Source of the DNA: Niabella drilacis | Lineage (GTDB): Bacteria; Bacteroidota; Bacteroidia; Chitinophagales; Chitinophagaceae | Direction: 5' to 3' | Assembly: GCF_900101395.1 (NCBI RefSeq) | Contig: NZ_FMZO01000004.1 | Span: 363,009-427,008, forward strand | DNA: 64,000 nucleotides | Part shown: one piece after another, positions 1 through 9,245 of the stretch | Layout of the letters: the number at the start of each line of letters is the position of its first letter | How positions within the stretch are numbered: the first letter of the stretch is position 1 | Program-made: the position numbers and the translations under genes | The notes under the pieces: model-generated | The model's input: only the letters and a program-made list of their open reading frames with translations | Told to the model about the DNA's origin: nothing | The model's database searches: none

Positions 1-1
1 C

Positions 2-646
2 GTTAGAATTAATGATCAGATCTCCGGAAAATCTGTAAAGATTGCTGCGGAGACGGGGGACGAAGCATTTGCAGAACGCATTGCAAAGTTTGCCGCATCT
101 ACCTATAATAATGTTCCCGGAAGTTTGTATGCAGAAAGGAGGGTGATGATGTATTACTACCTGCATACAAGGAATATGACCCGGTATCTTGATGTGGCAG
201 TGCTCTTTTATGACGATTATCTTCGTTTTGTGGTGAGCGAGACAACTGTGCAGCCGTCTGTTGTTCCGGCAGATCATGAGCTTCCGGAGGCCTTGCTGAA
301 GGTACGTACGGCAACCGCGGTGAAAACGGTAGCACCAGCAGTTTATGCGCGTTACCTGTCTGAGGCAGCCGGTTTTTTTTACCGGAATGATTCAACCGGC
401 AAATACCTGGGCAACGCGCTATCCTGGGCTGATAAAAGCGTTGCCTTGGCGCCAGGTTTTGTAAACCAGCATGTGTACGCTCAGCTCCTTTATGCTTCCG
501 GTAAAAAAGAAGAAGCCATCCGCTATGAAACCCTTGCAATTGAGGGGAGCCGGAAAGTGAAAGCTGCTTATACTGCCCAATGGCCACAGATCCTGGAGAA
601 AATGAAAAGAGGGGAGCGGATCGGACCGGGAGCGGGTAGTTTTTAG
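2..646 (+). CDS. Partial hypothetical protein, C-terminal TPR-like part
   Basis: The reading frame is open from the left edge of the window to a TAG stop at 644-646, so the 5' end of the gene lies outside. About 214 residues are visible. The C-terminal 110 residues are helical and contain a pattern like one or two tetratricopeptide repeats (a Tyr-Leu-Gly-Asn-Ala-Leu-Ser-Trp-Ala helix, then an Ala-Gln-Leu-Leu-Tyr-Ala-Ser-Gly-Lys-Lys-Glu-Glu-Ala-Ile helix). No catalytic motif is visible. In Bacteroidota such tails occur on thioredoxin-fold and other periplasmic proteins, but the part that would decide this is missing. Function unknown. Confidence 0.6.
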   Translation, partial: VRINDQISGKSVKIAAETGDEAFAERIAKFAASTYNNVPGSLYAERRVMMYYYLHTRNMTRYLDVAVLFYDDYLRFVVSETTVQPSVVPADHELPEALLKVRTATAVKTVAPAVYARYLSEAAGFFYRNDSTGKYLGNALSWADKSVALAPGFVNQHVYAQLLYASGKKEEAIRYETLAIEGSRKVKAAYTAQWPQILEKMKRGERIGPGAGSF

Positions 647-787
647 AGAATGGTCTTACGGTAGATCCGTTTCATAATCGATGATCTGTTGCCCCTTGCC
701 TATTAACGTTGGTTAAATCCATATTTATTGCCAGGCGTATTCCCGAATTTTTGGCACTTATAGCTGAAGACGGACAGCTGTCAACCA

Positions 788-1732
788 CTACCACATAAAC
801 CCTACCTGCAAACTGCCGTACCACTGGGCAGAGAGCTGCGTAAGGGACTGCCGGCTTTCATAAACGGCAGCGGCACCAAGAGAGAGTTTATTGCCGGAGT
901 ACATGGCACCCATCCGGGTCTGAAAAAAAACAGGGTTCAGCCGGCCTTCTACGGGCTCGGGTCCCTTCTTAAACATTCCTCCCTGTACCGTAGCATCATA
1001 GGCTTTAAATGATACCGTGGGAAACACATAAACAAAATATTCCCGGTCTCTTTTGGAACTCCCATTGTGATGATCCCAGAATACGGTGGTATTATTGGGG
1101 TTCGATCGCCCCAATAAAAAGGCCGATCCCAGGGTAGCATTGGTAAAGATATTGCCTGCGGTTGCGGAAATCAGGGGCTTAACTTTAAAGAGTGATGCGT
1201 GCTTCCCAACCTGTGGCGACCACCCCAGATCGGCAATCAGGCCCCAGTCTGCCCGCAGCTGTTTGTCCCAGTTCTTGGGCTTGTAGATCTGCATGACCTG
1301 GTGCACGCGTTCCTGCATTTCCTTGCCAAAAGCAGGCGGTCCTATCAGTCCGAAGCCAACACCCCATTTCAGCAGGTTTTGCCGGCTATTGAACCGCTTC
1401 TGATGAAAATCGCCGTAGAGATAGCCGGTGATCGGCCGGTCGAGTTTTGCCTCGCCGGCAAATTGCGACGTATAAATGAACTGGCCAACCTGGAAGACAT
1501 TTATTTTTTCGCGGCGTGTTTCATCCGCCGGCGGGCGTCTCCATTGGTATGCCACTTTTAATCCGTTGGTGTAGTAGCCATCATTGTTCACAGAAATATA
1601 CCCGTCGTTTTCAGAAATAATAGTAACCTGGCGCCGGGTTTGCGCGGAAACCGGTAGGAAAAAAGAAGTCAAAAAAAGAAGAAGCACCGTTCTGAATAAG
1701 CAGGCCATTATCTGATATAATAATGGGGTCAA
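788..1732 (-). CDS. LpxR-like outer-membrane lipid A deacylase family protein (DUF2219)
   Basis: 314 residues with an N-terminal signal peptide ending in a Val-Ser-Ala-Gln site near residue 31. The mature start has Ser-Glu-Asn-Asp-Gly followed by Asn-Asp-Gly-Tyr-Tyr-Thr-Asn-Gly-Leu, the signature of the LpxR/DUF2219 outer-membrane barrel family. LpxR of Salmonella removes the 3'-acyloxyacyl chain of lipid A using an Asn-Asp pair near the N-terminus. The alternating aromatic strands and the final Phe-Met-Trp fit a 12-stranded barrel. It lies 63 bp downstream of a barrel gene on the same strand and may be co-transcribed with it. The substrate is inferred from family only. Confidence 0.75.
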   Translation of the reverse strand: MTPLLYQIMACLFRTVLLLFLTSFFLPVSAQTRRQVTIISENDGYISVNNDGYYTNGLKVAYQWRRPPADETRREKINVFQVGQFIYTSQFAGEAKLDRPITGYLYGDFHQKRFNSRQNLLKWGVGFGLIGPPAFGKEMQERVHQVMQIYKPKNWDKQLRADWGLIADLGWSPQVGKHASLFKVKPLISATAGNIFTNATLGSAFLLGRSNPNNTTVFWDHHNGSSKRDREYFVYVFPTVSFKAYDATVQGGMFKKGPEPVEGRLNPVFFQTRMGAMYSGNKLSLGAAAVYESRQSLTQLSAQWYGSLQVGFMW

Positions 1733-1795
1733 ATATAGATACTGTTTTTCATTTAATACAATGGGGGCGTAATATTTTTGAAGCGTGGAACGGGT

Positions 1796-4621
1796 TTACC
1801 AAACATGTTCCGTGGCTTTCTGTTTTAACTCCTTTTTTCCAAACTTACGCGGGTAATAGGAGAAGGTAAGCAGGAAGTACTGCTGCAGACCGTTGGTGAT
1901 ACGGGTGGTGGTGCCGTCAAAATTGACATCGTTACTGATGTTTTGATATTGTTTTAAGATATCCATAGCCGAAAATTTAAACTCCGCCTGCTGTTTCATA
2001 AACCGGTAAGTGGCAAAGGCATTCCACAAGTGCATCGTCTTATTTAACCCGGTATTATTGGTGATATTAAATGTGCTGCTAAGGGTTATGCTTTTGGGAA
2101 GGTTGAGTGTGGCCCCGAATTTTGTGGTATTGCCGGTGTTTTTAAAGGAAGAGAGCCCGGCGGCAGTTTGTTTGGACCGGTTGGTTTGAAAGGATTCGCC
2201 GATGTTGAGCACCAACAGGGCGCGCAGTGAAAATTGCAGGTTTAAATTATTGCTGATAGAATTGTTACGGCTGTTGGTATATAATCCATCGATGTAATTG
2301 GGCAAAACGGAATAGTTCTGGTAGCCGTTATACCTCAGTTGAAGGCTGCTTTTGCCCAGCTTACGGGCAATATTGAAGTTGTAATTCAGGTTGGCATTAG
2401 AACTTTTGTCTGCGTTTATTGAGTAATAAAAACGTTTTCCGGACTCCTTGTCATTGATTACACTATCGGATATGGGATCTATTGTTTTCCGGTAGTTGCC
2501 ATAGAGCCCGCCATTGATTGAATAAAGAGACTTCTGATTTTCCGTATTAAAATTGGCATTAATGCTGAGCGTATGGTTGGTTCTGTTTTTGAGATCAGGA
2601 TTCCCATATCTGATAGAATAGGCGTTGATGTCGTCCGTAATGGTATACAACTGGTCAATGGAGGGGTAATCGAAATTTTTTTCATACGACAGGCCCCCAT
2701 AGAGCCGTGACTTATTGGACTGGGAGTAACTATACCTAATATCTCCTTGGTATCTGAAAAATTGGAAGGACCGGTTGAGATTCCGCTCAGCGATGGAAGA
2801 GTGGTTGCGTTCTGATTTCAGGTCGTCAATCAGCTGGGTACTAAAACTTATTGAACGGTTCATCCGCTCGCTCCATTTAAAAAAACTTTTGTTGATATAA
2901 AGTTGAGGCGCGTATTCCAGCAGTTCTCTGGTATTGGAATTGGTAAGCCGGTTATTGATAACGAGTTGCCCGGCTATACTGTCAAAGTCCGACACATAGG
3001 CCCGGTTTGTTTGTTTATTGTAGCTGAACCGCTGGGATAGACCGAGGTCAATACCAAAAAAATTATAACGCCCCAGCAACAACCGTTTAAATCCATTATA
3101 GTTGATATCGCCCGACAGGTTGATCCCATTATTGTCGTTTTTATAATGACGATTGTAGGTAGTGTCGTTCCCGGCATCGGTAAAGGAATTAAAACGGCTG
3201 ACCACATCTCTTTCGGAGATAGAATTGTTGTTTCCGCCGTTCAATGAAATATTGATATTTTTCAGCGGCTCCTGCCAGTCAGATTTGCTATAGCTGAAGC
3301 TCAGCCGCTCGGCATCGGATCTGCCCCGGGAAATAGTGTTGATATCGTTGGTGCTCTGCAACTGTCCCGAAGTATCGCTGACCTCCGTAAAACGTTTGGT
3401 GTTACCCCGGTTCTGGTTGAATTCCACATTTCCGTTAATATGCAGGTTGTCACTGTAGCTGCTTGTTTTGGAATAATCTGCTCCAAATACATGTTTGCTT
3501 CTCCAGTCATTTTGTACGCTTTCGTCTTTGATGAACTGCGGGTTATCCGCTGTGGTGCGGTTTTGTAAATTCTGATTGGTAATGTAAGCGTCTGTTCCCG
3601 ATTTATTATAATTAAGGGTTATGCGGTTGTTTTGCCTTGAATTGAGAACCTTATTAAAATCCTGTGTATATACCGCGCCAATCGAATGGTTTCTGTTCAG
3701 GCCATTGGAACCAAATTGACCTACATAATCCAGGTTGGGGTTATAGGTCCGGTAAGTATTGTTCTGGAACAGTTCCTGCAGGTTTTCGATATTTTTATTG
3801 ATGTTATTAATGCCTCCTCCAATGCCCAGGCTCCGCCTCTTGTCATATATCTGGTAGGAAATATTTGCCTCATAGCGGTGGTCTGTTCCATAGCCACCCG
3901 TTATCTTACCAAAGTAGCCTTTTTTGCTTTCCTCTTTTAGTTTGATATTCATCGTAAGCACAGAATCCTGTGCCGTTTTCTGTTGCCCGATCTTGGACCG
4001 ATCATACTCCTGGTACAATTGAATTTTATCGATGGCGGTCTTGGGCAGGTTTTGAGTGGCTATTTTCGGGTCAGAGGATCCCATAAATTGTTTTCCATCT
4101 ACTAACAGGTTCTTTACTGATCTTCCGTTTACAGTAATAGAGCCGTCGGACCAGACCACCACGCCCGGCACCTGGGTTAATAGCTCTTCGGCGACCGCAT
4201 CGGGCTTCATCTTAAATGCTGCGGGATTGATGACCAGGGTGTCCCCTTCCATTTTTACCGGTATCACAGCATTCACGGTGACATTATCTTTTTCATCAAA
4301 GCCGATGGCTAAAGCGGCGTTTACGGTATCGGTCTTTGAATGCGTTATGCGCAACGTTTGCCGGTGGGCGCGGTACCCAACGTAGCTGATATCGAGCAGC
4401 AATGAATCTGTTGTAGGCAAGTTCTCCAATAAATAGTTCCCGTTTTTGTCAGTGAGCTTATAGGTTACCATACCGGAGTCCTTCCGGAAAATGGTGACCG
4501 TGGCAGATTCCAGCGGTGTATTGCTGGCAGAGTCAGTTACCAGTCCGGTTAGCTTGCCTGTTTGGCTGTAGGAAATGGTACCGGTAAGCAGCAAAAAAAT
4601 GGCGAATATAATGGGCCTCAT
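1796..4621 (-). CDS. Outer-membrane beta-barrel protein with CarboxypepD-regulatory and plug domains (cassette copy 2)
   Basis: 941 residues: signal peptide (about 1-20), a carboxypeptidase-regulatory-like beta-sandwich (about 22-110), a TonB-plug-like region (about 115-215, with the motif Val-Asn-Gly-Arg-Ser-Val-Lys-Asn-Leu-Leu-Val-Asp-Gly-Lys) and a long Asn/Tyr-rich barrel of the OMP_b-brl_3 type. It starts 3 bp after the stop of the propeller gene upstream, so the two are almost certainly translated from one mRNA. It is a clear paralogue of the barrel at 6288-9245. I see no obvious TonB box, so energy coupling is uncertain. Substrate unknown. Confidence 0.8.
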   Translation of the reverse strand: MRPIIFAIFLLLTGTISYSQTGKLTGLVTDSASNTPLESATVTIFRKDSGMVTYKLTDKNGNYLLENLPTTDSLLLDISYVGYRAHRQTLRITHSKTDTVNAALAIGFDEKDNVTVNAVIPVKMEGDTLVINPAAFKMKPDAVAEELLTQVPGVVVWSDGSITVNGRSVKNLLVDGKQFMGSSDPKIATQNLPKTAIDKIQLYQEYDRSKIGQQKTAQDSVLTMNIKLKEESKKGYFGKITGGYGTDHRYEANISYQIYDKRRSLGIGGGINNINKNIENLQELFQNNTYRTYNPNLDYVGQFGSNGLNRNHSIGAVYTQDFNKVLNSRQNNRITLNYNKSGTDAYITNQNLQNRTTADNPQFIKDESVQNDWRSKHVFGADYSKTSSYSDNLHINGNVEFNQNRGNTKRFTEVSDTSGQLQSTNDINTISRGRSDAERLSFSYSKSDWQEPLKNINISLNGGNNNSISERDVVSRFNSFTDAGNDTTYNRHYKNDNNGINLSGDINYNGFKRLLLGRYNFFGIDLGLSQRFSYNKQTNRAYVSDFDSIAGQLVINNRLTNSNTRELLEYAPQLYINKSFFKWSERMNRSISFSTQLIDDLKSERNHSSIAERNLNRSFQFFRYQGDIRYSYSQSNKSRLYGGLSYEKNFDYPSIDQLYTITDDINAYSIRYGNPDLKNRTNHTLSINANFNTENQKSLYSINGGLYGNYRKTIDPISDSVINDKESGKRFYYSINADKSSNANLNYNFNIARKLGKSSLQLRYNGYQNYSVLPNYIDGLYTNSRNNSISNNLNLQFSLRALLVLNIGESFQTNRSKQTAAGLSSFKNTGNTTKFGATLNLPKSITLSSTFNITNNTGLNKTMHLWNAFATYRFMKQQAEFKFSAMDILKQYQNISNDVNFDGTTTRITNGLQQYFLLTFSYYPRKFGKKELKQKATEHVW

Positions 4622-4624
4622 GCG

Positions 4625-5848
4625 TTAGTTTTTCATGTTGAAAACAGCAAGTATTGCTGCGTTTGATTTTTTATTGACAATGGCTTCAATGGCGGCTGGC
4701 GCTGTTTTGCCGGCAACCGGTTTATAAGATTCGCGAATAACCTCCGGGGCGATGAGCTTGTAAAAAAAACCGTTCTGATAGTCGATATTGCTGCCGGGTA
4801 TAATGTTTATAAAAAAGGTGGTACTGTCCGCCTTTATTTTCGAGGTCTGATAGGCGATCTGCTTTTTTTTGTCGTAAATGTAAAGGCCATAGTTGTAAAG
4901 AAACGCTGCCGAAAAGAAAAAGTACCCGGGTGTTTCTACGAACCGGTACACCTGGCGGAACATCCAGTTATTGTTTTGGCGGAAATTATCCCACTCGGCC
5001 TTGTTTTTGAACGGCTGGGTGAAATAGCTGGAGGGCAGGGCATTTTCCAGTGGCATCACCACCTGGTAAGCAGGGAACACACTATCTCCGGTTATTTTAT
5101 ATATGGTATCGCAATAGGCCCGGGTTATAAACATCGTTTTAGGGTCGGGCGATTCAGATGCTGCAACATAACTCTCATCGTACAGGAACCTGGGCTCTTT
5201 TGTCTGGTTGTAGGGAAAATACTGTTTTACCAGCTTGTTGTTTTTATATATTTTCAGTTCATAGCCAACGCTATCCTTATACAATTTACTGGCAGTGGCT
5301 CTTGAACGATGATAGTAGTCATCATTCAGGTAATAGATGTTGTTAACATCGTATTCTGTGGGGGTGCTTTTTTTTATTTCAAAATTCGGGTCCTCCAGAT
5401 CGACCAAATATTTCTTGTAATATTTCCGGTTCCGGGGGTTATTAAAGTTCAGCTCAATTTTAATGGCGTCCCTGGGCGTTAATGTATAATTCTTATTGGA
5501 ACCATAGAAACGCAGTTGCTCCGTTTTTTTATCGTACACCGGGTAAAAATCATCGCCCAGTTTTTTATAGCTGATCTTTTTTACAAACCGTCCATCATGC
5601 GTATATAAAAGCAGCTGTTTGCTGGAATACTGAATAACAGCCAGGTATTTTTTGGTTAGGGTCATGTTATCCCAATTGCTGATGACTGCTCCTTCCGGCA
5701 GCTCCAATGTGATGAACCGGACACTATCCACAAACCGGGATTGGCTTTCGGTAGCCGGTGACTTGGGGTTCAGGTATATTTTACCCGGCTGTGCTTTTGT
5801 TATCAGGCATAAGCAACTGAACAGTAATGGCAACAAACAGTGTTTCAA
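4625..5848 (-). CDS. Secreted six-bladed beta-propeller-like protein (cassette copy 2)
   Basis: 407 residues with a signal peptide (cleavage near Thr-Lys-Ala-Gln, residue 20). The mature start (phenylalanine, Val-Asp-Ser-Val-Arg-Phe-Ile-Thr-Leu-Glu) is typical of the Bacteroidota 6-bladed beta-propeller family, whose members begin with a strand reading roughly F-x-x-I-x-F-I-x-L-E. It pairs with the outer-membrane barrel directly downstream (3-bp gap). It is a paralogue of 9242-10492, sharing the Gly-Ser/Ile-Asn-Lys-Asn-Tyr element and a late Ile-x-x-Asp-Ser-(S/T)-(T/Y)-Phe motif. Probably periplasmic or surface-exposed. Exact role unknown. Confidence 0.65.
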   Translation of the reverse strand: MKHCLLPLLFSCLCLITKAQPGKIYLNPKSPATESQSRFVDSVRFITLELPEGAVISNWDNMTLTKKYLAVIQYSSKQLLLYTHDGRFVKKISYKKLGDDFYPVYDKKTEQLRFYGSNKNYTLTPRDAIKIELNFNNPRNRKYYKKYLVDLEDPNFEIKKSTPTEYDVNNIYYLNDDYYHRSRATASKLYKDSVGYELKIYKNNKLVKQYFPYNQTKEPRFLYDESYVAASESPDPKTMFITRAYCDTIYKITGDSVFPAYQVVMPLENALPSSYFTQPFKNKAEWDNFRQNNNWMFRQVYRFVETPGYFFFSAAFLYNYGLYIYDKKKQIAYQTSKIKADSTTFFINIIPGSNIDYQNGFFYKLIAPEVIRESYKPVAGKTAPAAIEAIVNKKSNAAILAVFNMKN

Positions 5849-5867
5849 TCGTTTTAATTTAGTTTTC

Positions 5868-5900
5868 CAAATTTAAAGGGATAACTGTTAACTTTTTCAA
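5868..5900 (-). promoter_or_regulatory. Bacteroidota-type promoter of cassette copy 2
   Basis: On the minus strand a TTG (5898-5900) is followed after 22 bp by TAAATTTG (5868-5875), matching the -33 TTG / -7 TAnnTTTG consensus of the Bacteroidota primary sigma factor. The -7 box ends 19 bp before the start codon of the propeller gene. This suggests that the second propeller/barrel cassette has its own promoter. Confidence 0.5.
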
Positions 5901-6287
5901 AAGATTGAAAGCCTTTACAAACAGGAGACAGGGGCAATGTTGAAAGCTCGGATTCAGATACAGCTTCCACCAAACGTGTGAAGCAGGTTGCCGGGGAGGC
6001 GTTAGCATTTTTAAGTATTCCCCGTTCTCAAATTGTCTGGGTCCGATCCGGTTACATGCCCGATAGGATTTCTTTAATTCCGGGTTCCCACGTTCTCCAA
6101 AGGAATCCCAAGGCAATGTTAAGCGCTTATCTGCCTGGGTTTGCCAAGGGCCCGTTTCATATGGGGCGATCCGTTGACTATACCTTCTGCGGTTGCATTC
6201 CGTTCAACGTTTCTTTCCCTGGCCGTTGCTTGCTGCTTCCCACTCCCCCCGGCAACGGTTGACAAGTCATTGACGTTCCCCGTGAAC
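5901..6287. other. Non-coding gap with no recognised content
   Basis: About 390 bp between the end of the upstream barrel gene (stop at 6288) and the promoter of the next cassette. Short frames exist on both strands but none resembles a protein family or shows a plausible start. No convincing terminator hairpin was found. It may be a decayed gene or simply spacer. Confidence 0.4.
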
Positions 6288-9245
6288 CTACCTTCGTCCC
6301 CCGCCGCGCTGCGTGTTGTTCTGCTGCCGGAACTGTTGCTGCGGGCGCTGCTGGCGTTGTTCTCCTGATTCTGAGCGCCGCGATCCTGATCTGCCGGTAC
6401 GGCCACCAAACCGCCGGGGAAAATAGGAAACGGTCAGCATGTAAAACTGCTGGATCCCGTTGGTGATCGTGGTCCCCGTGGTATTATTATCATTGGCAAA
6501 GTTGGTGATGTTGCGGTTCTGCCGCAGGATGTCGAATACGGACAGTTTTATCTCCGCCTGCTTCATTTTCATAAAGCGCCAGGTGGCATAAGCGTTCCAG
6601 AGGGTGGCTTCTTCGGACTGGCTTTGTGCCGAAATATTATTCAGGTAATTCACATTGGTGCTCAACGTAAAGTTTTTGGGAACCAGGAGCGTAAAGCGGG
6701 CGTTGGTTCCGTAGGTCTTTGCTTTTAGCACCGCTTTGCCGGTGCCCACCTGCTGGCTGTTATTAGTGTTAATGCTTTCTCCCAGGGAAATATTGAAAAG
6801 ATCTGTCAGGCTGTAAAATACATGAATCGAATGATTCTGGTTCCTGGTTTGGGTATAGATGAGCTGGGTCAGGAAATCTCCGTCCTGCTTTTTGGTGGTT
6901 ATATATTGCGGAGCATGTGATCCTCCTGCACCTCCGTTATACCGCACCTGCAACATGTTTTTGTTATTGATACGGAAAGAAGCACTGGCGTTGACGTCGC
7001 CCCTGAAGGAGCGCTTTCCGTCAATATTGAGCAGGTAAGAGGTACGCGAGCCGTTATTGCCAAAAATGCTGCTGTCTGAAATACTGTTTTTAAAGGTGTT
7101 GTATCCCAGGTTCAGGCCTGCGGTATAGGTGGTTTTTTCATTGAACCGCTGGGTATTGTAGTTGGCATTGAAATTAAAATTGTTGCTCAGGGGCGATTTC
7201 AGATCGGGATTGCCTACAACGATATTATACTTGTTGATATTATCAACAATAGGGTACAGCTGATCAATACTCGGCGCGTTAGCGGAGCTGTTGTGGGAAA
7301 GGCCGATGTTCAGGTTGTATTGGTTGAACCGGTTATAGTTATAGTAAACGGATGAGGACGGTGTAAAGAAATGGAACGACCGCTCCAGGTTCCGGTAACT
7401 GAGAGTGGATGTGTTTTTCTGGTAAAGGAATTGGTTCTGCAGGTCTGTGCGGAAAGAGATACTTTTATAGTACCGGTCAGAAAGCGTCCTGCTGATGGTT
7501 TTAAAGAAGCTGATACCCGGCCGGTCCTCGATGTTTACCACGGAGTTGATATTGGTAAGCGCCTCGTTGACCTGGTAGGTATTTGTGAGGGTGTCCAGCT
7601 CCAGCACGTTTGCATTCAGATCCGATTTGTTATACCGGAAGTTATTCCGTAGACCGATGTTGATGTTCCAGAAATTATAATTGCCAAACAAGAGGGAACG
7701 AAGCCCGTTATAGTTCATCCCGATATTGGTGGTAAAGTTGGAGTTTTCGTTATGGTATTTCCGGTCGGTATTCTGGGTGTAAATACTGTCGAGGAAAGAC
7801 TCAAACCGGCTGGTCTGGTTACTGTTGCTTTCGCTGTTATTGGAGGATACCGAAAAATTGGTAGAAAAACTTTTTTTGTTGATACCCTCATCGTAATCGT
7901 TATTGTTGAAGTACCCATTGAGATTAAAGCTGCTTGAATGCGATGTGGCTGCCGAAGTATTCCGGCGTCTGCTGGCCATTACAGTGTCATTACGGAACGC
8001 TGTAGTATTGCCTTCTGATGAGGATTGCCCGTTGTTCCAGGAGTAGTTTGCCTTCGTGGAAAAGGAAGTGGCCTGCTTCCTGTTTTCGTAACCCGCATCT
8101 ATTGACTGATTCAGGGAGCTTCCGGTATTGCGACGGTCAGAAATATTGGTGATGGTATAACCGGTAAGGTTCTGGATCGTTGTGCTGTTGGTAAGCTGGT
8201 TGTTCCTGGAATCTCTTAAATTGTATTCCCCTTCTGCTGAATTGGTAAAACGGGAGTTGGTGCTTTCATCGAAATTATGCTGCAGGGAGGCTCCAAAATA
8301 GTGCACCGTATTGAGCCCGCCGGCATTGGCATTTGGCGCACCAAAATTCCTGCGGTTATAGGAGCGGAAGGTATTATTCTGGATGGCTTCCCGTACATCC
8401 TGGATGGTCTTGTTGGTATTGTTAAGATTGCCGGCAATAGCCAGTTTTGTTTTTTTGTTGTAGGCCTGCATGGTCATGTCACCTTCATAATGCTGATCTG
8501 TTCCCAGCCCGGCGCCTATTTTACCAAAGAACCCTTTCCGTTTTTCCGGCTTCATTTTAATGTTCATGGTAAAGGTGGAGTCCATCTCGGTATTGGATAT
8601 ATCCTGTTTACTGTAATCTTTTTCCTGGTATACCTGTATCTTTTCTATGGCCGTTTTGGGCAGGTTCTGGGTGGCAATTTCCGGGTTGCCGCCAAAAAAG
8701 GGCTTGCCATCCACAAACACATTGCTGATCTTTTTACCGTTAACGGTAATGGTTCCATCGCTCCACATCGTTACGCCGGGGACCCGCAGGAGCATGTCCT
8801 CCACTACGGCAGAGGAATCCAGTTTAAAGGCATCGGGATTGATCTCCAGCGTATCACCGTTCATGCGTACCGGCACAACGGCTTTTACAACAACTTCCTC
8901 CATCTGGCGCGATGTATCTCTTGAAAGCAGGATCTTTTTGAAGTCGAAATCTTTCTTTAAAGAATCCAGGTACACTTCTTTTGAAAAGTCGTTATAGCCG
9001 GAGTAGGATATAGAGAGCAGGAGCGGCGTCCGCACCGGGAGTTCCCCGATGTTGAACTCGCCCTGGTTGTTGGTTACCTGGTAATTGACCAGCGAGGAAT
9101 CCGCTTTTTTATAAACGGTAACGGTAGCAGACTGCAGGCCATAATCGTGTACGGAGTCTGAAACGAGCCCCTTAACACTGCCATTGGTTTGGGCAAATGA
9201 CAAAATGGGCAGGAGTAGCAAAAGGATCAGGAAACGTTGCTTCAT
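6288..9245 (-). CDS. Outer-membrane beta-barrel protein with CarboxypepD-regulatory and plug domains (cassette copy 1)
   Basis: 985 residues: signal peptide (about 1-18, Leu-Ser-Phe-Ala-Gln), carboxypeptidase-regulatory-like domain (about 20-115), plug-like domain (about 120-220, motif Val-Asn-Gly-Lys-Lys-Ile-Ser-Asn-Val-Phe-Val-Asp-Gly-Lys) and a Tyr/Asn/Ser-rich barrel. The start codon overlaps the stop of the propeller gene upstream by 4 bp (ATGA type), which indicates translational coupling. The last barrel strand appears to end in Tyr-Phe-Pro-Arg-Arg-Phe about 38 residues before the C-terminus. The remaining tail is almost entirely Arg, Gly, Gln and Ser, unusual for an outer-membrane protein. 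Paralogue of 1796-4621. Substrate unknown. Confidence 0.8.
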   Translation of the reverse strand: MKQRFLILLLLLPILSFAQTNGSVKGLVSDSVHDYGLQSATVTVYKKADSSLVNYQVTNNQGEFNIGELPVRTPLLLSISYSGYNDFSKEVYLDSLKKDFDFKKILLSRDTSRQMEEVVVKAVVPVRMNGDTLEINPDAFKLDSSAVVEDMLLRVPGVTMWSDGTITVNGKKISNVFVDGKPFFGGNPEIATQNLPKTAIEKIQVYQEKDYSKQDISNTEMDSTFTMNIKMKPEKRKGFFGKIGAGLGTDQHYEGDMTMQAYNKKTKLAIAGNLNNTNKTIQDVREAIQNNTFRSYNRRNFGAPNANAGGLNTVHYFGASLQHNFDESTNSRFTNSAEGEYNLRDSRNNQLTNSTTIQNLTGYTITNISDRRNTGSSLNQSIDAGYENRKQATSFSTKANYSWNNGQSSSEGNTTAFRNDTVMASRRRNTSAATSHSSSFNLNGYFNNNDYDEGINKKSFSTNFSVSSNNSESNSNQTSRFESFLDSIYTQNTDRKYHNENSNFTTNIGMNYNGLRSLLFGNYNFWNINIGLRNNFRYNKSDLNANVLELDTLTNTYQVNEALTNINSVVNIEDRPGISFFKTISRTLSDRYYKSISFRTDLQNQFLYQKNTSTLSYRNLERSFHFFTPSSSVYYNYNRFNQYNLNIGLSHNSSANAPSIDQLYPIVDNINKYNIVVGNPDLKSPLSNNFNFNANYNTQRFNEKTTYTAGLNLGYNTFKNSISDSSIFGNNGSRTSYLLNIDGKRSFRGDVNASASFRINNKNMLQVRYNGGAGGSHAPQYITTKKQDGDFLTQLIYTQTRNQNHSIHVFYSLTDLFNISLGESINTNNSQQVGTGKAVLKAKTYGTNARFTLLVPKNFTLSTNVNYLNNISAQSQSEEATLWNAYATWRFMKMKQAEIKLSVFDILRQNRNITNFANDNNTTGTTITNGIQQFYMLTVSYFPRRFGGRTGRSGSRRSESGEQRQQRPQQQFRQQNNTQRGGGRR

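Noticed and set aside
5859-6262. Short frames on both strands in the gap after the copy-1 barrel
   Set aside because: No recognisable protein pattern, no signal peptide and no plausible start context.
8277-8924. 215-codon plus-strand frame inside the barrel gene
   Set aside because: Antisense to a clear outer-membrane protein gene; its sequence is the mirror of the barrel codons.
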